Source: Allopusillimonas sp008369125 (lineage in GTDB: Bacteria > Pseudomonadota > Gammaproteobacteria > Burkholderiales > Burkholderiaceae_B). Taken from it: 64,000 bases of DNA. The first letter of the stretch is position 1. Every line of letters begins with the position of its first letter. Shown piece after piece: positions 35,280 through 44,600 of the stretch. The notes under the pieces were generated by a model. That model worked only from the letters and a program-made list of their open reading frames with translations, was not told the DNA's origin and ran no database searches. The position numbers were made by a program, and so were the translations under genes. The stretch is taken from positions 1 to 64,000 of the forward strand of contig NZ_VOAY01000003.1 of NCBI RefSeq assembly GCF_008369125.1. The letters run 5' to 3'.

Positions 35280-35365
35280 GCCTGGATTATACGTCGTCAC
35301 CTCGATCCAGTTCAAGGGGGGATACCTTGCGCGCTGGCTGAGCGGTACGGCAGCAACCCCGCATA
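35280..35365 (-). other. Possible structured RNA element (riboswitch-like)
   Basis: The minus strand shows GCGGGG pairing with CCCCCC, then CTTGAACTGGATCGAGGT and a CTGGAT/ATCCAG helix. The order partly recalls the second half of a TPP riboswitch, but the invariant CUGAGA is absent. The same stretch also contains a promoter-like TTGAAC-N18-TATAAT (35286-35315). No suitable target gene follows. I keep it as an unassigned structured element. Confidence 0.3.
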
Positions 35366-35427
35366 CGCCATGTGCACCCGTTTAGCATATGGCGATGGCA
35401 TTACTTTGCAGACGATGCTCTGAGTGA

Positions 35428-35560
35428 TCACCCCGCCAGTGTTTCACCCAGCAGCACCTGCGGTTGTCCGGCCAGTGCGCGCGCCAGCTCCATCAGGCGC
35501 CGCTGCCTTGCATCATTCCTTGACCATTGCGGGTGTCCTCAAGACCTGCCCGACATTTAC
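35428..35560 (-). pseudogene. Relic of a LivG-type ABC ATPase
   Basis: The minus strand at 35520-35428 encodes ARQRRLMELARALAG then QPQVLLGETLAG and a stop. This is the signature-to-Walker-B region of branched-chain amino-acid ABC ATPases, with LLDEP damaged to LGET. Just upstream in another frame is VGQVLRTPAMVKE and a stop, like the variable loop of LivG. The roughly 60 residues normally between these parts are missing, so this is a deleted, frameshifted remnant. Confidence 0.5.
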
Positions 35561-35585
35561 AACGAAACACAAACAGGCTTTGTAA

Positions 35586-36980
35586 CTAGGCGTCAATCGC
35601 CGCACTGCGCGCCTTGACCAGCTCGGCGCGGCCGGCACCCCAGCCATTGAAGGCAGCGGCCAGACCCAGCGCTCCAAACAGCCACGCTGAAGCCTCATAC
35701 CCGCCTGACAGACTGTGCAGCACGCCAACCAGCAGCGGGCCCACGGCAGCCAGCACATAGCCCACACCTTGCGCCATGCCCGAAAGATGAGCCGCTACGT
35801 GTGAATCAGAAGCGCGCAGCACGATAACCGTCATGGCCATGGCAAACAAACCACCCTGCCCTATGCCTTGCAGCAATGCCCAGAACCATAGCGTCGACAC
35901 GGGGGCAAACAGCAACATAATCAGTGACAGAGATGCCACCAGCGCCAACAACGCATTGGTCAGGCGTTGGTCGCGAAAACGCACTGCCAGCGGTGGCATG
36001 AGCAGACAGGTTGCTACCTGCACCATGACCGACATGGACAGCATGAACCCGGCGTCAATGCCATCCAACCCCCTGCTGCGTAGAATCGGCGCCATCCAGC
36101 CCAGCACGCAGTAAGCCAGAGCCGATTGCAGCCCCATAAAAAACGTAACCTGCCAGGCCAAAGGGTCTCGCGTCAGGCCACTGACTGTGCGTCGGCTATG
36201 CCGGGGAATGACTGTGGCACGCAGCGCCTGGGGTGCCCAGACAAGCAATACGATGGCAGCCGGAACAGCCCAGACGGCGAGGCCAGCTTCCCAAGAATTA
36301 CCAAAAAAATGAGCAAACGGTAGCGTAAAGGCCGCCGCCGCTGCGGCGCCCCCGCAAAGCGCCATGGTGTAAACCCCTGTCATAAGTGCCGCGCGATGCG
36401 GGAAATCGCGCTTGACCACGCTGGGCAACAAGACATTGCCGGTAGCGATGGCGGCCCCGGCCAGGGCTGAACCCAAGAACAGGGCATACATATCACCCAT
36501 ACCGCGCAAGGCGGTGCCGGCCACAAGAAAAAGCAGAGCCAGCAACAGACTGCGCTCGGGCCCTATCCGTTGAGAAAGCCGTGGCGCCAATGGCGCAAAG
36601 ATTCCCAGACAAAGAACAGGCAAGGTCGTGAGATAACCAGCGCTGGCCGCTGACAGTGACGTGCGATCGATGAGATCAGGCAAAAGTACGGAGAGACTGG
36701 AAAACAAGGGGCGCAGATTGAAAGCAATCAGCATGAGGCTGATACCAAGAAGGATCTGACCGCCAGGGCCTCGGCTTACTGCTGTACCCAAGACGGCGCC
36801 TTTGCGCTCATCGACTTCGGCCTCAATGGCTCCGCCTGCACCCTGCTCTGCGACGAACCCACCATCGATTTCTGCTACAGGTTGGACTCCGGCTTCAGTG
36901 GCAGCGTCGACACTACGCACGGCGTTGGCAGCGGCGGCAGAGCTGGGGTGGTGGCCGTTGCTGGATTCAGAAGGGTTCAT
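35586..36980 (-). CDS. MFS transporter, CynX/NimT-like
   Basis: A 464-residue major facilitator. Twelve hydrophobic segments run from about residue 75 to 455. The start of the transporter core, ISLMLIAFNLRPLFSSLSVLLPDL, and the segment LPSVVKRDFPHRAALMTGVYTMAL fit the cyanate/2-nitroimidazole CynX group (both cited as regions). The first 75 residues are a low-complexity hydrophilic extension (Ala, Glu, Gly-rich) with no ribosome site before the ATG at 36980, so the true start may be further in. Substrate unknown; no cyanase gene is near. Confidence 0.82.
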   Translation of the reverse strand: MNPSESSNGHHPSSAAAANAVRSVDAATEAGVQPVAEIDGGFVAEQGAGGAIEAEVDERKGAVLGTAVSRGPGGQILLGISLMLIAFNLRPLFSSLSVLLPDLIDRTSLSAASAGYLTTLPVLCLGIFAPLAPRLSQRIGPERSLLLALLFLVAGTALRGMGDMYALFLGSALAGAAIATGNVLLPSVVKRDFPHRAALMTGVYTMALCGGAAAAAAFTLPFAHFFGNSWEAGLAVWAVPAAIVLLVWAPQALRATVIPRHSRRTVSGLTRDPLAWQVTFFMGLQSALAYCVLGWMAPILRSRGLDGIDAGFMLSMSVMVQVATCLLMPPLAVRFRDQRLTNALLALVASLSLIMLLFAPVSTLWFWALLQGIGQGGLFAMAMTVIVLRASDSHVAAHLSGMAQGVGYVLAAVGPLLVGVLHSLSGGYEASAWLFGALGLAAAFNGWGAGRAELVKARSAAIDA

Positions 36981-37178
36981 GCGTCGGGTTGCTTTGATCA
37001 GGATGTGGATATCTGATCATACTGCGTTGCGATGCCACAAAAACCCTTGACCCCGTGCGACCGTGTTGCCTCGGCAGGTTGAGAGAGGTACGCCCAGGAG
37101 CAGGTACCAGCTTTCGCTGATACCTCACTTTACACAATGTCTGTTGTTGCTAGTGCTACGGCAACATGATTCAGAGCC
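36981..37178. other. Intergenic region without a gene
   Basis: Between the MFS gene start and the repeats at 37179. I see no open frame, RNA gene or clear terminator. Confidence 0.4.
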
Positions 37179-37274
37179 CTGCATTTAGTGCATGTATTTT
37201 TAACAAGCAGTGAGCGTCTGAATTTACTGCATGTTTCTTCTACATGTCCTGGGTGCCTGAATTTACTGCGTGTT
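37179..37274. repeat. Three 17-bp direct repeats at 39-bp spacing
   Basis: CTGAATTTACTGCATGT-like copies start at 37179, 37218 and 37257, exactly 39 bp apart; the DNA between copies is not conserved. The third copy contains the stop codon of the lipoprotein gene, so the repeats form its 3' untranslated region. Confidence 0.7.
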
Positions 37275-37793
37275 GCTGCCTGGGCCAGCGACGGCACGTG
37301 CAATCGCCATGGCCTGCTCACTGCTGGCAACCGATACAACCATCGCCCCCTGCGTCAGCGGTTCGCTAATACGAGGTACTGCCACCAGGTTATCTGCAAT
37401 GGTCACCACCATTAACTTGCCCTGATAACGACGGCTCAACTCGGAGAGCTTGCGGGCGCCTTCCTGATTAAACCCAAAGCGCACAAGGGCCTGGCCTTGC
37501 TTGGTCTGTAGCGGTTCGACACTAGCCAGATCTGCCCGGCTTAATACGGGTTGAGGCAAGACCCACAGCGAACCATCAGACAACTGCAATTCGCTCAGCC
37601 CCTCGGCCGATTCGGTTTGCGCCAGGCGAAAGAACACTTGCGTTGCCTGCGCCTGCTGCGAGGCAGCGGGCTGTGCGGCCGCTACGGTGGCGTTATTGGC
37701 AGCGGCGGCCTTTTGTGCAGGCGCCGTTGTTTCGCAGCCAGCCAGCAAAACGGCAGTTGCGATCAGTGCTGGAAAGAATAAAGTGCGTTTCAT
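37263..37793 (-). CDS. Lipoprotein with SecD P1-head-like domain
   Basis: A 176-residue predicted lipoprotein. The lipobox LLAGC puts the lipidated Cys at residue 20. An Ala/Gln-rich linker follows (22-50). The C-terminal 110 residues resemble the head of the periplasmic P1 domain of SecD: LSRADLASVEPL, QALVRFGFNQEGARKLSEL, and GKLMVVTIADNLVAVPRIS followed by LTQGAMVVS. SecD P1 acts in late protein export, and stand-alone lipoproteins of this kind are poorly described. It lies 40 bp after the TpgA-like gene on the same strand, so co-expression with the adhesin is likely. Fold similarity is from pattern only. Confidence 0.75.
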   Translation of the reverse strand: MKRTLFFPALIATAVLLAGCETTAPAQKAAAANNATVAAAQPAASQQAQATQVFFRLAQTESAEGLSELQLSDGSLWVLPQPVLSRADLASVEPLQTKQGQALVRFGFNQEGARKLSELSRRYQGKLMVVTIADNLVAVPRISEPLTQGAMVVSVASSEQAMAIARAVAGPGSNTQ

Positions 37794-37833
37794 ATGACTC
37801 TCTCTAAATAGGAGTAATTGATTCCAGGGGTGC

Positions 37834-38616
37834 TTAACGGCGCGCTGTAGCGGTGATGTCGACGCGGCGGTTAGGTTGCAGGCAGGCGATCAACTCGGCA
37901 CGCGGGCCTTCGTTGCAGTGCACGACGGGCTGAGTCTCACCTGCGCCGCGGGCCGTGATCACGTTGGCTGGCACACCGTTGCCCACCAGCGATTCGCGCA
38001 CCGCTTGTGCACGGCGCTGCGACAGCACCATATTGCTAGTGTCGCTGCCGATGTAGTCGGTGTGACCCACAACCTCAACTGACGACTTGCCAGCGTTGCC
38101 CAGCGCCGTTGCTACACGCGCCACCTCGTTCTGACCGGCGGCGGTGAGCGTAGCGCTACCGAATGCAAACAGCACATCACCGTTCAGTGAGAAGGTTTGA
38201 GGTTCTGGCTGCCCACCTCCAAGAATCGAGGCGCAGGACTCGGGCTGCCAGAAAAAGCTCTGTGCACGTTTGTCGTTGTCAAAAAGAATTTTGTACTGAC
38301 ACGTGACGTCGCCTTGTGGGGTTCTGAAGTGAAACAGGTAGTCCCACTCGCGCACACCGACCAGGCCTTCTGCAAAATGCGGGCGTCCAAGAAGGTTATA
38401 CAACTGGTCTTTGGTCATGCCGGGCGCGACAAGGCGCAGGCTATCAAGTGTGGGATATGAACCCACATCGAAGCTGGCCTTTGTCGCATCAGGCCAGACG
38501 GGATTGTCGGTCGTGCCGTGTTCGCTGACTTTGCTCAGGCTGCCGCATGCAGCAAGGGTTAGAACGAGCAGTACACCACTCGTACGACGTGTGAAGGTTT
38601 TCAGTGATTTGAACAT
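37834..38616 (-). CDS. TpgA-like lipoprotein (SmpA/OmlA + OmpA domains)
   Basis: A 260-residue lipoprotein. The lipobox LAAC puts the Cys at residue 24. A SmpA/OmlA (BamE-like) domain covers about 55-130 (LRLVAPGMTKDQLYNLLGRP, REWDYLFHF). An OmpA-like peptidoglycan-binding domain covers about 145-258, with GHTDYIGSDTSNMVLSQRRA as binding segment. This architecture and its place right after a trimeric autotransporter match TpgA of Acinetobacter, which binds the AtaA anchor and peptidoglycan. The ribosome site is AGGAAAAAAATCAA before ATG. Most likely role: holding or helping assemble the adhesin. Gene name not transferred because identity was not measured. Confidence 0.85.
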   Translation of the reverse strand: MFKSLKTFTRRTSGVLLVLTLAACGSLSKVSEHGTTDNPVWPDATKASFDVGSYPTLDSLRLVAPGMTKDQLYNLLGRPHFAEGLVGVREWDYLFHFRTPQGDVTCQYKILFDNDKRAQSFFWQPESCASILGGGQPEPQTFSLNGDVLFAFGSATLTAAGQNEVARVATALGNAGKSSVEVVGHTDYIGSDTSNMVLSQRRAQAVRESLVGNGVPANVITARGAGETQPVVHCNEGPRAELIACLQPNRRVDITATARR

Positions 38617-38640
38617 TTGATTTTTTTCCTAGGGTTGCCA

Positions 38641-38667
38641 ACCCCGCCGGCACGCGACCGGCGGGGT
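38641..38667 (-). other. Intercistronic GC-rich hairpin
   Basis: A perfect 10-bp stem, ACCCCGCCGG with CCGGCGGGGT, around a 7-nt loop in the 77-bp gap between the adhesin and the TpgA-like gene. The oligo-T begins only about 15 nt after the stem on the minus strand, so it may protect mRNA ends or attenuate rather than fully terminate. Confidence 0.7.
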
Positions 38668-38693
38668 GCTCACAGAGTGTTAGGGACGCACGC

Positions 38694-41600
38694 TTACCAC
38701 TGGTAGCCCACGCCGACCGAGCCGCCGTAGTCACCACGTGATGAGCTGGTGGCGCTGCCCTTGACGACCCACTTACCGTTGTCAGACACCGTCGACAGAC
38801 CCATGGCGTAGCCAGTTTCACCGCGCCACGTGCCGCCCGCCACACTGAACATGCTCTTGCCTGGCAGATAAGCCTGAGGCAGGCCTGCCGTAGCCAGAGC
38901 CGCCGCAATACCAGCGCTTGCGCGGTTATCTACTTGGTTGACCTTGCCACTCAGGTTGTCGACCCTGCTGTTCAGGTCGCCTGTAGCCTTGTTCAACTGG
39001 CTGACGTTGACCGCATCCTGGTCGTCCACCCCGGCGGCAAGATTGGTGATGCGTTTGTCATGCATATCAATGCCGCCCTTGTTGATGGTCGGGCCGTCCT
39101 TGATGGCCACTTCCTCGGCAGTTACCTTGGTTGCGGTCACTGACTTGACGGTGATGTCATCGGCAGTGGAAACGATGATGTTCAACCCATCATTTGTAAT
39201 CTTGATGTTCTGCCCATCTTTGAAGTTGACGGTCTTGCCCGGTGCAACCTTGCTGGCGTCGCCACCGTTGGTCTGCACGTTCCAGCCGGCATTGGCTACA
39301 TTGCTGACATTTTCGAGATCGGTATTCAGCCCAACGAGTGCGTCGTTGACGTTGTTATAACTGTTACCGCCCACGTTCAGCTCAGTCACCAGCTTGCCAC
39401 CCACGAACTTCGAATTGCCGCCCAGCGAACCGGCCACTTGCTCACCCATGTCATGCAACTGGCTACCGTTAATGGCCTCCGTACTGTTCTTGGACACTTC
39501 GCCCTGAGCCAGATTGGAGATGGTCGTACCACCGGTTTTGCCACCGTCCATCGACTTGGTGCCTTCTAGCGTGATCTGGTTTTTCGGATCACCTGCCTTG
39601 CCGTCATACTTCACGGCGCGATCACCCAAGTTGTCCACGTTCTGCTGAACGTCCTTAAGCTGGCTAACGTTGACGGCATCGGTCAGGGCCGTGCCAGCCG
39701 CAACGTTGGTGATCTTGTGGCCACCGGCATTAATGCCGCTGATCGACGAGATGATCACGCTGCCTGCTGTCAGGCCCTGGTTGGTCAGAGAGATCGGGCC
39801 ATTAGGACCGCCGGCAATGGTAATGCCCTCGGTGTTCATGACCGTATTGCCCGTGGTGACCTGGTCGATGCTGATTTCACGCGCCAGATTGAACAAGACT
39901 TTATTCGGATCGGTCGCATCTTTCTCGATCACAATGTTCTTGTCGGTATTGGCCAGATCAACTGTGCCACCCGGAGCAACATTGCTTTCGTTTTTGCCAT
40001 CAGCCTTCAGATTCCAGCCTCGGTTAGCCACTTCGGAAACATCATCCAGCTGGCCGACGTTGACGGCGTCCGTTTTGTCGGTACCGGCGGCAACATTGGT
40101 TACCTTGTTGCCGCCCATGTTGATGGTGGCACCGTGCTTGATCATCAGGCTTTTGTTAACCGTCAGATCGTTGGTAACGACGGCCTTGAACTCAGGCGCT
40201 TCAGCCATCTGGATGTTGATCGCCCCCGTTACCGGGTCGGTCACCGTCTTGAGGTTGGCACCGCTGTAGGCACCTGCCGTCGTCGCTTCGCCCTGAATGG
40301 CAAGCGTGGAGCCCAGGTCGCGATGAACATCAGCGCCTTCGTTGCCTGCAAAATTCAGACCTTTGGTCGTCACTGCGTCATCCAGCTCACCAAGCTGCTC
40401 GTACACCACCACGTCGCCGTTGTTTTCAGCTTTGGCCACGTTGGTGATCTTGTTGCCACCCATGTTGATGGTGGTGCCGCCAGCCACGTTGATTGCGCCA
40501 GGCGTTACGTAGAACGTATCGCCCAGGTTGGTGTCGCCTTTGACCGTCAGGTTCTTGCTGATGTTGACGGTTCCCAACTCAAGACTGTCAGCCAAGGCAA
40601 ACTTGATGTCGTGATCGGTGGCCAGCTTCTCGATGACCATATTGCCGTCTGTGGATAAAAGATCAACCTTGCCATCTGGTTTAACGTTGCTGCTGTTGGC
40701 CCCAGAAGCCGAAACATGCCAGCCCTTGTTTGCTGTTTCGTCGACTTTGGTGAGCTGGTTGACGTTAACGGCATCCGTGCCCGCTACGCCTGGCGCAACG
40801 TTGGTGATGACTTTATTTCCTGCGTTGATGCCTGCCAAAGTGATGCTCGGGCCACCCAGTAGCGTCAAGCCAGTGCCGTTGATCAGCGTATCGCCCATCT
40901 GCACACTGCCTGCAACGCCCAGATCCAGGTTTTTCGACAGTGCAATGCTCAGACCATCTGGGTTGGTTGTGGTGGAGATATTGCTGTCTGCGCCCGTGAT
41001 GGCAACCGTTTCGCCCAGCTTGCGATTCAGATCGGCACCCGCATCAGCCTTGAACGTTAGCGGCTTGTTCGCCAGCGTGTTGAGCTGACTTACGTTGACC
41101 GCGTCTGTATCGGCCGTACCCGCATCCACACCATGGACTTTGTTGCCGCCCATGTTGATGTCGGTGTTAGGGCTGACGATCAGCTCTTTGCTGATATGCG
41201 CACCGCCACTCAACGAAGCCAGACCAGTGACGTTAAGCGCACCGCCTACGTTGGCGTTGTTGGTGACCGTCAGGTTGTTGGCAATGGTGACGTTGTCCGC
41301 CAGACCAAAACGTACCTGGTGCGGATCGGTAGCCGGGCCTTTGCTGACAACAATGTTGTTGTCGGTGGCGTTGGTCAGATCAACCTTGTCGGAAGGCTTG
41401 ACGTTGGTCGAATCCGCACCATTGGCTGTCAGATGCCAGCCTGCGTTGGCTACATCAGACACATCATCTAATTGCCCCAGGTTAACGGCGTCCGTCTTGT
41501 CGGTACCGGCTGCAACATTAGTTACTTTGTTGCCGCCCATGTTGATCGTGGCACCGTTCTTGACTGTCAAGTTTTGGTTGACTGTCAGACCTTCGGTGGT

Positions 41601-44600
41601 AACCGCATCGAACACAGGTGCCTTAGCCATCCGGATATTGATCGCACCTGTTGCTGGATCAGTCACCGTCTTGATGTTGGCCCCGCTGTAGCCACCTGCT
41701 GTCGAAGCTACACCTTTAATGGCAAGCGTGGTACCCAGATCGCGATGCACATCAGCACCTTTGTTACCGGCAAAGTTCATCCCTTTTTTCGTCAGCGTGT
41801 CGTCCAGCTCACCAAGCTGTTCGTAGACCACAACCTCACCGTTGTTCTCGGCTTTGGCCACGTTGGTGATCTTGTTGCCACCCATGTTGATGGTGGTAGC
41901 AGGTGCCACATTGATTGCGCCAGGCGTCACGTAGAACGTATCGCCCAGGTTGGTGTCGCCTTTAACTGTCAGGTTTTTGTTGACATTGACGGTACCCAAA
42001 TTCAGGTCATCAGCCAGCGCAAACTTGATGTCGTTATCAGTGGCCACCTTCGTAATGACGATGTTGCCGTCTGTCGGCGACAAGTCAACCTTGCCATCAG
42101 GCTTAACGTTGCTGCTGTTGGCGCCCGTAGCCGTCAAATGCCAGCCTTTGTTTGCCGTTTCGTCGACTTTTTTGAGCTGACCGAAGTTGACCGCGTCCAA
42201 CTTGTTAGTACCCGCTTTGACATTGGTGATCTTGTTGCCACCCATGTCGATTTTGGCACCCTTCTTGACTGTCAGATTTTGGTTAACTGTCAGATCTTCG
42301 GTGGTAACCGCATCGAACACAGGGGCCTTGGCCATCAGAATGTTGATCGCACCTGATGCCGGGTCGGTCACCGTTCTGATATTGGCACCCGTGTAGGCAC
42401 CCGCTGTCGAAGCTACACCTTTAATGGCAAGCGTGGTACCCAGATCGCGATGCACATCGGCACCTCTGTTACCGGAAAAGTTCATGCCTTTTTTCGTCAG
42501 CGTGTCGTCCAGCTCACCAAGCTGCTCGTAGACCACAACTTCGCCGTTGTTCTCGGCTTTGGCCACGTTGGTGATCTTGTTGCCACCCATGTTGATGGTG
42601 GTAGCAGGTGCCACATTGATCGCGCCAGGCGTCACGTAGAACGTATCGCCCAGGTTGGTGTCGCCCTTGACCGTCAGGTTTTTGTTGACATTGACGGTAC
42701 CCAGATTCAGGTCGTCAGCCAGCGCAAACTTGATGTCGTTATCAGTGGCCACCTTCGTAATGACGATATTGCCGTCTGTGGGGGACAGGTCTACCTTGCC
42801 ATCAGGCTTGACGTTACTGCTGTTGGCGCCCGTAGCCGTCAGATGCCAGCCTTTATTGGCTGTCGCGTCGACGTCCTTGAGCTGGTTGACGTTAACGCCG
42901 TCAGTGCCCGCTACGCCTGGCGCAACGTTGCTGATGACTTTACCGCCCGCGTTCACACCTCCTGTCAACGTGACACTCGGCCCGCCTGCAATGGTCAACC
43001 CATTGTTATCGACCAGCGTATTGCCCATCTGCACGCTGCCCGTTGGCCCAAGATTCAGATTTTTCGCCAGTGCAATGTTCACGCCATCTGGCGTGGTAGC
43101 CGTGGAGATATTGCTGTCTGCACCCTTGATGGCAACTGTTTCGCCCAGCTTACGGTCGAGATCAGCCCCTGCATCAGCCTTGAATGTCAGCGGTTTGTTG
43201 GCCAGCGTATTGAGTTGGCTTACGTTGACCCCGTCAGTGTCGGCAGTACCTGCAGCCACGCCATGGACTTTGTTGCCACCCATGTTGATGTCGGTGTTAG
43301 GGCTAACGATTAGCTTTTCGCTGATGGTTGCCCCGCCCGCAAGATGGCTCGCTCCGGCCACACTCATGGCGCCCGCAATGCTTGCGCTGCCACCGATTGA
43401 GGTGTTACCGCCAATCGTTGCATTGCCGGCAACTTCCGAGTTGCCGCCCACTTTCAGGTTATTGGCAATGGTGACGTTATCTGCCAAGCCAAAGCGCACC
43501 TGGTGGGGGTTGGTCTCCGTACCCTTGCTGACAACAATGTTGTTGTCGGTGGCGTTGGTGAGGTCAACCGTCTCGGTAGGCTTCACGTTAGTGGACGATG
43601 CGCCATTGGCGGTCAGATGCCAGCCTGCGTTGGCCACATCCGATACATCATCCAATTGCCCCAGGTTGACGGCGTCTGTCTTGTCGGTGCCGGCTGCAAC
43701 ATTGGTGATCTTGTTGTGGCCCATGTTGATGGTGGCACCGTTCTTAACTGACAGGTTGTTGTTGACCGTCAGGTCGTTGGTGGTGACAGCCTTGAACTCA
43801 GGTGCTTCAGCCATCTGGATGTTGATCGCTCCATTGGCTGGGTCAGTTACCGTCTTGAGGTTAGCACCGCTGTATGTGTCCGCTGTAGTGGCATCACCCT
43901 TGATGGCAAGCGTGGTACCCAGATCACGATGAACATCGACACCTGTGTTACCGGCAAAATCCAGACCCTTGGTCGTCAGGGCCGTATCCTGATTTTTGAG
44001 CTGGCTTACGTTAACCGCGTCAGTATCGGCAACGCCTGCAGTCACGTTAGTGATCTTTTTATCGCCGGCGTTAATACCCGTTGCCGCCGACACGACTACC
44101 GTGCCCGCTTTCAGGCCATCATTGGTCAAGGTGATAGGACCGTTGGCACCGCCATTAACCGTAATACCACCGGTGTTCATCACCGTATTGCCTGTGGTCA
44201 CTGAAGTGACAGCCAAATCCGGGTTCAACTTAACCTGGAGTGCAGCATCATCGTCTGCACCAGTTTGGGCGATTGTGACGTTGCTGTCACCACGGAAATC
44301 AACTTTGCCATTGGGGCCGATGTTGTTCGTCGTGGTACCGCTATTGGAACTTACATTCCAGCCCGCGTTGGCTACATCAGAGACATTATCCAATTGCCCC
44401 ACGTTAACGGCGTCTGTCTTGTCGGTACCGGCGGCGACATTGGTAATCTTGTTGCCACCCATGTTAATGGTGGCACCGTTTTTGACCGACAGGTTGTTGT
44501 TAACCGTCAGATCGTTGGTGGTGACAGCCTTGAACTCAGGTGCTTCAGCCATCTGGATGTTGATGGCACCGTTGGCTGGGTCAGTCACGGTCTTGAGGTT

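Noticed and set aside
35280..35365. Bona fide TPP riboswitch
   Set aside because: The invariant CUGAGA is missing and no thiamine gene follows; kept only as a possible structured element.
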